Assembly: GCF_037126465.1 (NCBI RefSeq)
Contig: NC_088201.1
Location: 231,156,258 to 231,220,257 of the forward strand
Source of the DNA: Ornithodoros turicata
Taxonomy: Eukaryota; Arthropoda; Arachnida; Ixodida; Argasidae
DNA length: 64,000 nt
Direction of reading: 5' to 3'
Both the position numbers and the translations under genes were made by a program. Below, piece by piece: positions 12,298 through 23,862 of the stretch. How positions within the stretch are numbered: position 1 is the first letter of the stretch; the number at the start of each line of letters is the position of its first letter. Below the pieces are notes generated by a model, which was not told where the DNA came from, did not search any database, and worked only from the letters and a program-made list of their open reading frames with translations.

Positions 12298-12872
12298 GTT
12301 CGAGGTAACTTGTTACTGTAACTTTCTTTTTTTTTTGTAACTTGTAACTCGGTACTTTTGCGGCGTGGTAACTTTCAAATGAGCTCGTTTCTTTTTCAGG
12401 TAACTTTACCAAAGTAACTACGCTCAGTTCCAAGTTACTTTTAATTCGCTTTTCACTCGCGTCCACATACTCTCTTGCTTTCTCTCCGGTACTTTCATGG
12501 CGTTTCATGCCATTAAACGTGACATTCAATCAATGACAGTATTATATTTAGGAAGTAAGAACCGCTGCCATTGAAATGAAGCAGAACCATTGTGCGCCCA
12601 CAGGAGTAAGACGCAAAGCGTTCGAGTAGTTGGACATACAAAAAAACGATCTAAACATGTTGCGCACCTCCGCAGGCAACACAAGGTGTAACTCAACTGC
12701 TCATCCGCGCTGCACCTGTGCTGTGCTATCTTGTGTCCGAAGTAACTTGGAAGTAACTCGTTAAGTAACTCCGTAACTGCGAGTTACAATTCAGGTTGAA
12801 GAACTTCGTTATTAACTTAGTTACAGTTTTCACGCGGTAACTTAACTCGTAACGAGTTCTTTTTGACCGGTA
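12298..12872. mobile_element. GTAAC-rich non-autonomous element (hAT-like, tentative)
   Basis: Both margins are packed with GTAACTTG / AAGTTAC words in inverted orientation (about 12300-12450 and 12735-12872). The middle is unrelated DNA. Such subterminal reiteration around a non-coding core is common in hAT MITEs. I could not fix the exact termini or a target duplication. Confidence 0.4.
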
Positions 12873-13369
12873 ACTTCTCGATCTATGGATTTCTATCTAT
12901 GGCGGATTTCACGGCTTTTCAACGCAATTTCACTCAATAGTTTAGACTGCCAGAACCTGCACCGCATAATCGTCTCTTATCTAACGTTTATCGAAGGAGA
13001 CAGAGAAGGTAATAGAGATAAACCGGCAGCCATATTTGAAGCCGCCCTGGATTGCACCATGTTGACCTCACCTTACCTTGTTTGCAAATGGCGAACATTA
13101 TACACCGTTTTCCCGTGGACGCCGCCACATTTGAACGGCAGCGCCGTCTAGTAGCTGGGGGAGCACGTTGAAAACTGTTTTCCCCACACGCCAGAGAGAA
13201 GGAAAACACACGGGACGTAGCATGCTTCCTCCGTGGTATCGCTTTCCTCCTTGCTGGAGTGTGCTGGGTGCGAAAGCGCTGGATGCGAGGCTAGCTGGAA
13301 AACGGTGTACGCTTCGGAATTCCGTGGCATTTATTGGTCCCGCAGGTATTATTGAGTTTCAGTGTATCT
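12873..13369. other. No gene recognised
   Basis: Anonymous DNA with overlapping short open frames on both strands and no recognisable domain. Confidence 0.5.
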
Positions 13370-13500
13370 TACGCTACCGCCTTTGCGTACGAAAGCAATA
13401 GCGTTGGCCGTTCTGCGCACTGCGCGAAGCTCTATTTACGTCTTGCGCATGCGCAGAACCGCAAACGCTATCGCTTGCGTATGCAAAGGCGATAGCGTAC
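13370..13500. mobile_element. Small GC-rich palindromic element, ~131 bp
   Basis: The left arm (TACGCTACCGCCTTTGCGTA...) and right arm (...TATGCAAAGGCGATAGCGTA) are reverse complements with a few mismatches through GCGCACTGCGC / GCGCATGCGC near the centre. It looks like a very short MITE. The self-complementary GCGCATGCGC motif also resembles an NRF-1-type site, which may be incidental. Confidence 0.6.
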
Positions 13501-13542
13501 GGTATACTAAGACTGACTACTATGATAGTCCAATAACCAAAC

Positions 13543-14035
13543 CAGAGCGTCGAACTGAAACGTTTTTCGGTTCGTTTCAGGTTCCTGCTCGGCCACATAT
13601 AGGTTCGGTCGCGGTTCAGTTCCGAAGTTCACATATATCGGATCGGTTAACCGGTTCAGAGTCTGGAAACCGGTTTCGAACTGGTTCAGGGTTCTTGTAT
13701 GCGACAAAATTATAGGTAGCCACTAAAAACAATACAAGATCACTTAGTTATACGTTTTGATGCATTTGTTTTTTAGACCAACAGGACCCCCTTTCTCCCC
13801 TTCTCCAAGCAAGGCCCCGCCAACCTAAGCAGGTAGATCGCTCGAAAACCCCCATCACCCCCCATCACACACCAACCCGAACCGGTATCCTGAACCGAAA
13901 ATCAAGTTTTTATATCGGTTCGCTTCCTGTGCAGCTCCAAGATGGCGCTAGTAATTACGTTTCAGTTCCAGTTCAGTGTCAGCTAAAAGTTACGGTTAAT
14001 TACGATTTTCGGTTTCGGTTCAGTTCGACGCTCTG
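13543..14035. mobile_element. hAT-like MITE with CAGAGCGTCGAACTG termini
   Basis: The 5' end reads CAGAGCGTCGAACTGAAACG and the 3' end is its reverse complement (CAGTTCGACGCTCTG). The flanking octamers AACCAAAC and AACTGGAC agree at 5 of 8 positions, a weak 8-bp duplication. The interior carries many diverged GGTTCGGT / ACCGGTTC words. No transposase is encoded. Confidence 0.65.
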
Positions 14036-14205
14036 AACTGGACACTGTGATAGCGAGATGTTTGAATACTACCCTTCTCACATAGGCAGTCCTAACCGTG
14101 GTTACACTTAACTGTCGTTGCCCGACCAAAGCGCTGTTATCGTGAACCACGGTTTGTTGTTGTCACACCGCAGTTTGTGGCACGTTAACACTGCATGAGA
14201 GAACT

Positions 14206-14332
14206 GATGTTCTGAGGCTGGAACAACATAGAAAGGACAAACACATACAAAGCCCCAAGTTGCCTAAGAAATTAAAGATTAAAAAAGATGGAAGTTGGAT
14301 TGCTACAGCTGGCTAACCTTTTCAGTAACTTC
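14206..14332. mobile_element. Remnant of the tRNA-bearing palindromic family
   Basis: The segment GAACTGATGTTCTGAGGCTG onwards matches the outer arm of the palindrome at 36537-36885. It is followed by a short hairpin (GATGGAAGTT ... AACTTCCATC) containing ACAGCTGGCTAACC, the 3' end of the tRNA-like core. The tRNA-like body itself is deleted. Confidence 0.6.
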
Positions 14333-14335
14333 CAT

Positions 14336-15004
14336 CTTTCATGTTCACGTTAGCAGTGACCACGTGACTGTGACACAAGGGCCAGGTATGTTTTGATTAC
14401 GCTGTAGATCATGAAAAGAATCGGGCTTAATGGCAATTAAAAAGCTTAACATAGCATTAAATACGCGGTACTCGCATGATTATTTGAGAGAGATGTCACA
14501 CGGCAGCGCATGGCCCGGTTAGCGGGAACAGGGACATATCGTCGGTTACCTCGCGAAACCGAGGTAACCAAGAGCGGTTTCTCATAACCGCGGTGAGCGG
14601 CGTATCCTCCGTTTGGTCGGCCGTGTGACTGCGGCAAACCGCGGTTACGTGTAACCGCGGTGTGCAATGCCTGTGTGACAAGGCTATATTTTTTTCTATG
14701 TTCCGTGTTAGCACCGCGAAGCAACTGTTGCTATGAGCAGCGAGAGGGGTATAAGACCACCAGAGAAATCATTGAGGCCGAAAGATATTTGGAAATTTGG
14801 AACGCCGTGTGTCAGCAACCCCGTCTTTAGCGCTGTCTGATATAACGAACCGGATTTATACCGAATTCAGTTGATTGTTTTCGTGCAGTACAAAGTTGCA
14901 CTGGCTCAATCGTGCATGCGTACCACGGCCGCTTCGACCCAACGTGCGTGGCGCACTCGCGTTTCATTGGTCCTTCGGTTCGATCTTCGTTTGTTTTCGC
15001 CCTG
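14336..15004. other. No gene recognised
   Basis: Anonymous DNA. The words GGTAACCGCGG / CCGCGGTTA recur at about 14535-14665 in both orientations, suggesting a decayed inverted repeat element. No protein was recognised. Confidence 0.5.
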
Positions 15005-15226
15005 ACAGCCATGTCACGTGGAAGCTCGGAGGTAACCGGGTTCGAACCCCGGTGCCAGATGTGCTGTCTGGAGTTTATTTCCTGTCTTTTCCTCAAACGC
15101 TTTCAGACATATGTCGGCACAGTTCCCTTAGAAGTCGTCCCAGGCCGCACATTCCCCCAGGGCGTCAGTCGTGACGTTGCCCACCTCTGTGAGGCCGACA
15201 AGGGCGAGCCATCGCCACCACCACCT
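15005..15226 (+). mobile_element. tRNA-derived SINE, family A, 5' end altered
   Basis: The B box (GGGTTCGAACCCCGG) and the whole body are present, and the tail contains CCACCACCACC. The A-box half of the tRNA head is missing or diverged, consistent with 5' truncation during reverse transcription. Open frames that run through it are translations of the SINE. Confidence 0.8.
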
Positions 15227-15320
15227 TCGCCTCGACAGAAGGAGTGTGAGAGAGAAAGTACAGGGTCGCCTGTTAGTATCAAGGCTTGGAGCCTCCCCAA
15301 GGCGGCTGCGCACTCCATTC

Positions 15321-15473
15321 CCCAAGCGGAACAATTTACTGAAAGTCGAGTGCAATAGGGGTGGACGGTATGTGTCTTATCAATGGTCTTTAGTTTCACG
15401 AGTCTCTTCATGGCCTTCCACATACAAGTCCACCCCTATTGCACTCGACTTTCAGTTGATTGTGCTGCTTGGG
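15321..15473. mobile_element. Short MITE, ACTGAAAGTCGAG inverted repeats, copy 1
   Basis: Terminal inverted repeats of roughly 50 bp, including CAATTTACTGAAAGTCGAG and its reverse complement, flank a ~50-bp core. A second copy lies at 22112-22268. The outermost CCCAAGC is shared by both ends of this copy. Confidence 0.7.
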
Positions 15474-16055
15474 TCCCTTTCTGTCTCGTTGCGTTTGTCA
15501 TGACTCGGACGCCGGGAAGAAACAGGTGCCGGGTACATTAGCGAGACGGCGGTGCTACGTGCGTTGATCGTTCTGACGGAAGCGGTATTCGGGTAGTCGG
15601 CAGCTAGCTATACAACCACTACGGATAACCTCGAAGACGTGTTCGGAACCTGCGGCGCGTTCCTCGGCACTTCTTAGCTTCGCAAGCTGGCGTTCGCTCC
15701 GCCATATGCCACGTGTTGTCCAATAAACATGGTGCTAGTTAAAAAGGAAAGAAAATTGCTTTGTAGTGGCTGAATCGCGTGGCCGACAGTCGTGCTGCAC
15801 GTGAGCTGCACGTGAGCTGCACGAGTGCTGCAGGAGAGGTACACGAGTCAGTTCATGTCAATTCATTCATTCAGTCAATTCATTCAATTCGAGTTAGTAG
15901 TTTCATAATTTTCTGATGTAAACCTTATTGTAGGAACTTAATGACGTCGTGCCGTCGAACGCCGTGCATGTCGTTTTTAATAACCCCGCAGCACGGACCG
16001 TGTCGTCTTTCGAAACTATGCCATTCTCAAGCCTCTACGATATGACGTGGTGTTA
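15474..16055. other. No gene recognised
   Basis: Anonymous DNA with a short local duplication (GTGAGCTGCAC, 15801-15821) and an ATTCA-rich stretch (15860-15890). No coding features were seen. Confidence 0.5.
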
Positions 16056-16789
16056 CCAGTGTTGTACCAGTTACGGATATATTATATCGATCGCGATCCC
16101 GAAAATCGTTACTTGAGCCAAAAAGTTGCTAAATACCGATATCGATACTTCCTTTTCAAGGTATCGTAGTACCGCCACCGTTACTAATAAAGAAACACGG
16201 TACTTTACCGGGTAGCTCGGTACACTATTGCCGAGAATACGAAGTTGCGTGGAATTGGCAACATCAATCTCGCTTACGTGAACATTCTATTTGGATAACA
16301 GCGAATTGGAAGAAGACAGTTTTGCGACAAAAAAAGCAAACCATTTATCGTAACGCTACACTTTGATTGACCGTTGAGCCATAGCTGTCGCTCAAAGTTT
16401 TCATCTGTCATCCTAGTGCGCTTTTCTCAAGGCGTGCTTGCGCACACGCTGAACGGATGTTCCATGAACAGAACGGAATGAACCACTAGAGGGAACAGTC
16501 GAGTTCGCTTTCAGAAGACTAGGCGAACGTTCCGAAAACTGTCTTGGTCATTGTCCGCAATAAGCGCAATAGTGAGAATGAATAAAGGTATGAAATATGA
16601 CGGGTGAAACAGGGGGGAGGGGAAAATTCTATCAAAGTATCTGTATAGATAACGACACGCAGGTCGCGTTACCATCCACTTTTAACGCATATATTTTTTC
16701 GATACCGGTTTAAGAAAAGTAACCCGATCCGATCTTCCATATAACGACAAAGGTACCAATTACTGTAACGGCGTTAGGCACAACACCGG
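16056..16789. mobile_element. hAT-like non-autonomous element (tentative)
   Basis: The ends read CAGTGTTGTACC and, in reverse complement, CGGTGTTGTGCC. The flanking octamers GGTGTTAC and GTTCTTAC agree at 6 of 8 positions. TATCGAT / GGTACC-like words recur in the subterminal DNA. No transposase is encoded. Confidence 0.45.
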
Positions 16790-16864
16790 TTCTTACCAAC
16801 CACGACATATTACCACATTGACACGCTTGAACGTGTTCAAAGATTACCCGCTAGATTCACTTAT

Positions 16865-17245
16865 TTGAAATACAAATATTCAGACTCATCCACAACACAA
16901 CATTCGTTCCTTATTGTGTATCTTTTGTTACGTTTAAACATTCATTTGTTTTTTTGCCGAGCTATACAGAAGAGTGGAACAGGTTGCCTTCAAGTATCGT
17001 ATCCATTGATTCTAAGATCCATTGATTGTAAGAGAATTTGCAAAATGCTGTTCATACCTCGCTCGCATAGGCCTCTACTTTGCGTATTTTGTAACACGTT
17101 TTGTCTATTTTTAACGTCATTCCTAGTTGTGTATAATCGTGTTCCTCGTTGTGTTGTTGTTGTGTTACTTATGGTTGTTGTGATTACACCTGCTTGGACC
17201 AGAGACGGACTATGATAATAATAAATAAACAAATAAATAAATATT
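16865..17245 (+). mobile_element. LINE 3' end (CR1-like), degenerate
   Basis: One frame near 16950-17010 reads PSYTEEWNRLPSSIVSID, the W-N-x-L-P block near the C-terminus of CR1/Jockey-type LINE proteins. The 3' UTR ends in an AATAAATAAA-type tail at 17217-17243. The reading frame is otherwise broken. The upstream limit is uncertain. Confidence 0.6.
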
Positions 17246-17285
17246 GTAGATGCTTGAGGGTGACCCCGAGCAACCAGCATTCCTA

Positions 17286-17674
17286 CACTGTAAACTGAAA
17301 AACACCCTTATGGGTGTAAATGGCTTGTCCTATAACTGACACCTCTTTTTACACCATATGGTCTCAGACCACCCTTTTCAGAGGGTGTATGCTGTGTAAG
17401 ACACCCTTTGAAAGGGTGCTTTTCCTTGAAAATGCTTTCTTTTGCACCCTTTAAACACCCTTCCAGGAGGGTGTAAAGTTGTTAAACACCCTCCTAAAAG
17501 GGTGTTTAAAGGGTGCAAAAGAAGGCGTTTTCAAGGAAAAGCACCCTTTCAAAGGGTGTCTTACACAGAATACACCCTCTGAAAAGGGTGTTCTAAGACC
17601 ATATGGTGTAAAAAGAGGTGTCAGTTATAGGACAAGCCATTTACACCCATAAGGGTGTTTTTCAGTTTACAGTG
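17286..17674. mobile_element. Palindromic MITE with GGGTGT reiteration, TA target site
   Basis: The 389-bp element is a near-perfect palindrome centred near 17480. Its ends are CACTGTAAACTG, with TA directly outside on both sides. The motif ACACCCTTT / AAAGGGTGT recurs about a dozen times within the arms. The CACTGTAAA terminus and TA flank resemble the CACTCTTAAA palindromic family elsewhere in the window, suggesting a related transposase. Confidence 0.8.
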
Positions 17675-17676
17675 TA

Positions 17677-20600
17677 CTGGCACTTGGGGAACAAAAATCA
17701 GGACGAAATAAAAAGAAAAGAAAAAGTTGAATCGAAAATGAGAGACGAAAGAACAAGATAAGAGAAGCTACGCGCCGTGAGACGCTAAAACATGGGCCGT
17801 TCTTGAAAAACAGCGTCCCCGGAGACATCCCGCACACATCCATCTCCGACAACCGTAGCCATCGGAATTTTTGCATGTGCCAGTGAGGCGTGTCAAGAAA
17901 CGGCACGCCACCTCCTCGGGATGTCCCGAGAGAGTCTTTTTGGCGCGCGCGAGAAGATTCGCCCGCTTCGGCCACCAGAGACCGCTGATGCAAGTGCGCG
18001 CGCGCGCGTATATGCACGGCGGCAGTATATATACCGCTTTAGCTTTAAAATACGTACGCGCATTAAGCGGTGCACCGCCGCATAACGCTGCTTCTCAAGC
18101 AGAGAGGGAAGACGGAACAGGAGAGGGTCTGGGTACAAAATCAAAGGCTGTTCCCCCCCTTTTTTCATTTTTTAAGGAGAAAAGAAAGATGTGGTTTTCT
18201 TTATATTCCTCGGAGCAAGAAGTGGTTCGGGGAAAGAAGGGGTCGGCTATCAGCGCCGCCAGACGTTTGCAAGGGGAAGTTTGGATGGGGAAAAATGAAG
18301 AAGAAGGGGATCTAGGGCAGTGAGGGGGGGGAGGCGAAAGTTTAGGGTAGAAGTGTTTTGCGGGACACAAATGAGTTGGTATGAGTGAATGAAGTGTGTG
18401 ACATAAAACGAAAAAGAGGTACATATTGGGCAGGAAGAATACGCGAGGATTGGTTTTTTTGCATGTTCTTTTAGTTCGTGAGTTCTCGTTACAAGGAGCT
18501 GCTCCCTCCCATGCGATACGCAAATTCGAAAACAAAAACGCTATGAGTGTAGCGCAAGATATACCGTTTTTACAGGTGGGTTATACGCTCAAGTGAACAT
18601 TCCCTCGAAGAGAGTATCTAACTACTAGATGAATAATTGTCTCAGATGTAGTAAAGGAGTACAGAGGGCCATCCCACCCCCACCCCCTCCCAAAAAAAAG
18701 AGAAGAAAATTCAGGTTAAGACGCCTGATGAAACTGTGTGTGTCATTTGACCGAAAAGCGCGAAAGGTTTTCAAGTGTTAAATTCGTTCCCAGAAAGGAA
18801 AAAAGAAAAAAAAAAACTCACATGAACAGGGTTCGCGCGTTCACCCTTGACTCGCCACTCCAGCTATAACGAGGAGGAAAAAGTATGATGCAACGTCACG
18901 GATGACGTTACAGGGAGAACTCGTTTTGGTTCGCCGGTCAGTGGGGGTTCAGCGCCTTGTCCCTTTGCCGCCGTGAACCAGTTTTGCCAGTTATCACGGT
19001 GAATCGGGGATAGAAGGAGCGCCCGCATGATGACCCAGCCAATATCAATGCTTCTTCACAACCCAGAACAGACGAGTTGCAGACGATAGCGGGGTAGCAG
19101 ACAACTGCACCAATCATTGAGCGTACACCCTGTGGCGTCAGCGCCAGGTCCCACGCAGATCACAGGCTGGTACCGCCCTCCACCGCCGTTGCGCAGGGTC
19201 ACTTCTTGCGGCGTACTTTAAATCCAATTTTCCAGGATAATTATGACTCCGTGGTGTGAATTACTTCGCAAGGTGTATCTGACTGGCCTACTTAACAGTT
19301 TCATGGGAGGAAAACAGGCTGTCAAAAAATGTGCGCTACTTCAATAGACCTCTACCTGTTTGTAAACAAATGACGTCATAATGTTCGACAGCGCCACGGG
19401 TTTGGTAGAGTTGAACTACGTTCAAAGCTAGTGGCAAACAAGGTCGCGCCTGAAAGCCACGGTCTTGAGGGGGTTACGATGGTCTCTGAAAGGGACGCGA
19501 CCTTCGGTCCTACTTTTCTTTCAGCCGAACAATTGCTCATTCGTGGAACCCAGCTTTCCCCTTCCGATCTGATTTGGTTTCGGTCTGTCTACCAACGTCA
19601 TGATGACGTTTGTCGGGTAGAGGTTTATTACCTCTTTAATAAGGAGCTTTCGTGCAAAAGTGAGACAGCAGATTGGGAGACAATCCTCGTTGGAAGCCGT
19701 TCTGTTTTCTAAAATTTCCGAAACTAGCACGTGCGTTGAAACATCAACCACCGAATTTTGTCTGAGATTAGCCCAAAACCGTGAACCATGACTAGCGCAA
19801 GAAGAACAGCGCTCGTTCCGCGTCCGACGGCCACGTCCTTTGGAGTGGGCTCTGGTCTACCGGCGAAACTGAAACCTGGCGCTCCTGATCTGCACGGTTT
19901 TGGTTTCGGCTTATTTGCATGGACAAATTCGGCGACGGAAACTTCGACGTAGATGCGCGTATTAAAACAGAATTACCTTCAATGAGAATTCTCGCCCATT
20001 TTCTTCTTTCACTTTTGCTGAAAGACCTCACTTAAAGAGTTAAGTAAATGTGTTACTGGCAACGAAAAAAACGAGTCTCGGCATGTACTGGCATGAGTTT
20101 TGGCATGAGTATCGCATGAACATGGCACGAGTATTGGCAACGCCATGAGTCCAAATCTTTCTTCATTCATTATTGGCAAATTCGTGTGGTCATTTCGTGG
20201 CAACTTCTTTTCTTTCTTTCTTTTTGCCAGATCCCGATCAGTCATGTTCGCTTGGTCAAAGCGAAGCAATCTCGCATGTTCGCGTGGCGCTTTCCGAGCG
20301 CCCAGAATTTTCCAGGTAGCACTTTTTTAGCACAATAGGACTGGGTGGCGAGTAGCTCCATTATACCCGGTGTCGTAACACCCACCCTGCAAAGGTGGCG
20401 AAGTCCCGCGTATTGGTCCGCATGTCGAAGTTCAGGTGGGTTAGCAGAAGACGAGCTACCGTGATACCCCTAGCGTGATCCAAGCGGCTCAAACCGCTGT
20501 ATTCATGGCACACATGTTCGGGTGGCAACGGTCACGTGATCCAGCGCGGGCAATTTCCGAACAATTTCTGAGCGCTAGTCCGTGTTGCCGTGAAATGAGC

Positions 20601-20740
20601 ACCAGAATTTGCCATATGTAATACTCTGTTCCGGAGGACATCAGCTTTGCCGGATAACTGCACTGCAGAAACGCCGTCTATCCTAATGTCATAGCTTTTT
20701 ATGAAAAAAAAATATGCATTGCAATTCGAACCTTGTTCAG
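17677..20740. other. No gene recognised
   Basis: Anonymous DNA of about 3 kb. It has a purine-rich plus strand at 18100-18340, an alternating CG/TA stretch (17993-18015) and mixed low-complexity tracts. The open frames at 18095-18535 (minus) and 19431-19712 (plus) have no domain; the first comes from the purine-rich tract. A near-palindromic ATGACGTCAT occurs at 19371-19380. Confidence 0.5.
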
Positions 20741-20986
20741 ATGGAAGATGAAAGTCACTGAAAAGGTTAGCCAGCTGTAGGGATCGAAACCACATCTTCT
20801 GGATTACCGGTCCAGGGCTCTACCAATTGCGCTAAGCTAACACGCCTCTTCAGCGACTTTCGGGGTGCGTCATCTGAAGGGATGACAAACCAGCCACTCA
20901 CTCTCACTCACCCTCCTTTCACTCTTACATTTTTTGCTCACTCATACACACATTCATACGACGGAAATCGACGCAAGCGGCACCTG
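20741..20986 (-). mobile_element. Thr-tRNA-like SINE with hairpin ends
   Basis: Read on the minus strand: a ~130-bp leader starting CAGGTGCCGCTTGCGTCGAT, then a tRNA-like unit with A box, an anticodon loop CCGGTAA (anticodon GGU, Thr) and B box, then a short tail ending in GACTTTCATC. The sequences on both sides of the tRNA-like unit (GAAAGTCGCTGA... and ...TCAGTGACTTTC) pair, extending the acceptor stem. The related copies are at 28412 and 36291. Confidence 0.75.
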
Positions 20987-21451
20987 ATATTTACGAATCG
21001 TTAGAATCTTTCCTGAACGAGCACGTATTACAACTACACCAGACGAGAACCTTCACTAAGAACTTTCCCCAGCGGAGCCAAGCTGGCGAAACGCCTGGCG
21101 CCTTAGGTTTCCACTCCCGCCACCTGCATCACCACACCTCACGTGATACCTAACGTCGCATGACGCCACTTTCGCGGCGGGCTTGCTCCATGACTCACCT
21201 CGCCGCGATATCTGGGACACACGGCGCACGCACGCTGTCCGATGCTTAACACCGCATAAATACAGCTGTCAATGTAAAAAAAAATCTAGCGATTATGAAA
21301 CACTTAGCGATTAAAAAAAAGCTTGCGTGTTATAACGTTTCGGAGGGAAGAGGAGTGCACGTCCTCGGCAGAGAGCGTTTGCAATAAGTGAATTGCTTCA
21401 TAAGTGCGTATCTAGGATCAAGGATCACAACGGAACAAAGGCACGAACATT
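20987..21451. other. No gene recognised
   Basis: Anonymous DNA between a SINE and a LINE tail. No feature was seen. Confidence 0.5.
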
Positions 21452-22012
21452 GCGATTTATTTATTTATTTTTTATTTGAAAGATACTGCCGGCCATCTCT
21501 TGATGGCCATGGCAGATGAGGTGAGTACACTACATACAACACACACAACATACGGCTATACACAGTGCAAAATGTCAAGTGTTAAACATCTGAAGTCAAG
21601 AAAGAAAGTTAGTCTACAAGACCTTGTAAAAACCGGGTTGGTGATGAAATTTGTGTAACACAAGAGGGCAATTTGTTCCATTCTCGTACAGTGCGAGGAA
21701 AAAAAGAAAATTTAAACACATCTTTATTGCAACGAAACTCACGGATTAATTTACTATGTTTCAGTCTTGTGGATCGGCTCGAATTGTAAGTTAAGTAATC
21801 GCAGAACTTGAGCCCATTAGTACCGCTAACTATATCGTGCAAAAACTTGAGACGCCGAATTTTCCTTCGTTGAGCCAAGGTTGGCAAACCAGATTTAGCA
21901 TAGAGTGAAGTCGAAGATGTGTATGACCATATGCATTATATATAAATCGAAGGGCTTTTTTCTGCACAGATTCTAGCATGTTAGTATGTGTCTGTACGTA
22001 TTTTTTACGCAT
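21452..22012 (-). mobile_element. LINE 3' end, copy 2, frameshifted
   Basis: This is the same element as 1-526 in inverted orientation, with over 90% identity by eye. The 3' tail is the TTTATTTATTT run near 21455-21475. Relative to copy 1 one base is missing just after AATGCATATGGTCA (near 21920), so the C-terminal frame is split in two. Upstream it continues a little further than copy 1 (to about MRKKYVQTHTNML) before similarity can no longer be judged. It is a dead copy. Confidence 0.85.
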
Positions 22013-22111
22013 TTACGCATGATCAGCAACAGTTAATAATTATTACAACTGCTTCGGTCTCATTGCGACGCCATCATCATTCCGTAGGTGAGCAAGATTT
22101 GAATATAGGTA

Positions 22112-22268
22112 ACCAACTATGAGCACAATGTACTGAAAGTCGAGCTCAATGGCGGCGCACGGTATGTTTCTTATCAATATTCTTTAGTTTCCCGGGTCTG
22201 TTCAAAGGTCTTCCACCTACCCGTCCACTCCCATTGCACTCGACTTTCAGTACACTGTGCTGCCTGGG
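22112..22268. mobile_element. Short MITE, ACTGAAAGTCGAG inverted repeats, copy 2
   Basis: It has the same inverted repeats and core (TTTCTTATCAATATTCTTTAG-like) as the copy at 15321-15473. Its left terminus is more diverged (CCAACTATGAGCACAATG). It is non-coding. Confidence 0.65.
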
Positions 22269-23822
22269 GCTCTTCTGATGTGCATGTGGTGTGTTCCGTT
22301 GTTCAGTCGTCGCCAGCTCCTTACGGTCCCTTGGACCACAGCATGTGTACCTACTCTCCCCTATCGCCAAGAGTTACGTTGAGTCCTGTGCCCTGATATC
22401 ATGCCCTGAGTCATGTGCCCTGTGTCATGATATTTTCCGTGGTACTTCGGAGGAGCTCCGTTTGTTGTTCGTCTTCGCTTCTCGGCTGTTCGCGTAACGC
22501 TTCGTAGATAGCAGAAGGCCTGCTCCCTACGTCACGCACGCAGGGCTGCATGAGCTCTGAGACCTGCTTCGAACTTTTATCTTGTTCTGTCCTTCATTGA
22601 CGTCATACGAGCATCAACGGAGCAGCAGGCTTCCCTGTGTGACGTAAGGCTCAGGACTTCTGTTATCCAGGACGTGTAGGTTCACGACCACTTCATGACT
22701 CCTGTCATCTCGTAGTATAGCGCAAAGTTTCAACCCTTCCTCTTTCAATGAGATATTGGAATTCGCTTGACTTAACATCCATAGATCTGTTTTTTTTTCT
22801 TCTTTTCAGTGCAAGCAGCACAATAACAATTCTCGGACAAGACAATTTCTCGCCGGTAAGTCTTCCTGATATTACGCCTGCGCCCGCTACTAGACGCCTC
22901 GCATGCATCACAATACTATCGAAGTAGTTTACTTTTATTTCTTTGTTTTTTTTTACATTTGCTCCTCGCTGCATTGACTGCCGTAGAAAACCTGCGCCAG
23001 CACTTCTCGTGCCGCAAGGAGAACGCGAGCAGCCGTACACGAAACAAACGATGCGTGACATGCATATGCGCCTGACCATGAGGACAACGAAGGATCGTTT
23101 TTTAAAAGTGATCGAGAGACCATTTTCTCCGCCTTTCCCCCGGAATAGCATTCTTAAGATATCTCTGCTAGCCCCGCTGAAAGATGACACCCCGGCTTTC
23201 CACTGGAGCGGATTTACAAATGCAACTCTTGCTGACTGTCAGATGTGCGCGTTTCCCCGCGTGAGTTGTTCGAAGCGTGGACGCCGGATTCGTTGTGAGT
23301 TGAGGAATGGATGCCATGAGTCAAGTCTAAAGGGTGTGTATATTTTGAATGCGCCGTACTTGCCCGAAAGAGCTATCTTGTGGACGCAGCGCTCGGCTCT
23401 TTTCCCTGCACCGAATGATACCCGCGAAATCGCGCTATAGTACAACCTGTTGGAATGTGGAATGAGAATAGGGCAAGTCAGTACTATATGCTCTGGGAGG
23501 GGACTGATTATGATGCTCTGGAATCCGTAGAGTGAGCGAGCATTGAAGACTTACGGCCGAATTACCGCTGCGTCCTTCGGAGATCCCTGGAGCCAAGTAT
23601 GATCCAGGGGTCCCTGTGCTATACGCTGTGCAAGTGCGTCTCTGCGCATGAGAGGAGGCAGTGAGAGGGAAGGGGGAGGGCGCAGCCGTAGCCAATGGGG
23701 CTTCCCGAGTGGAGTAACCGGGAGAGGAGATATGCGCAGAACGCTCGGTTACTTGCAGAGCGTATTGCTTCAGTCTCTCGTAACTGACTCCGTTGTAGAA
23801 TACTACTTAACCTAACAATGCA
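22269..23822. other. No gene recognised
   Basis: Anonymous DNA. Long open frames overlap on opposite strands (22705-23190 minus, 22943-23440 plus), but neither has a recognisable domain and they contradict each other. Confidence 0.5.
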
Positions 23823-23862
23823 CAGTCGAGCCTCGTTAATATGGACCACCGTTAATATGGAC

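Noticed and set aside
12298..12872. A steroid-receptor-like or enhancer cluster of GTAAC words
   Set aside because: The inverted reiteration at both margins is better explained as subterminal repeats of a MITE.
18095..18535. 146-codon frame rich in Pro, Ser and Phe
   Set aside because: It is produced by a purine-rich tract and has no domain.
19371..19380. ATGACGTCAT as a cAMP-response element of a promoter
   Set aside because: It is an isolated 10-mer in anonymous DNA with no gene nearby.
22705..23440. Overlapping 161- and 165-codon frames on opposite strands
   Set aside because: They contradict each other, contain no recognisable domain and show no splice context.
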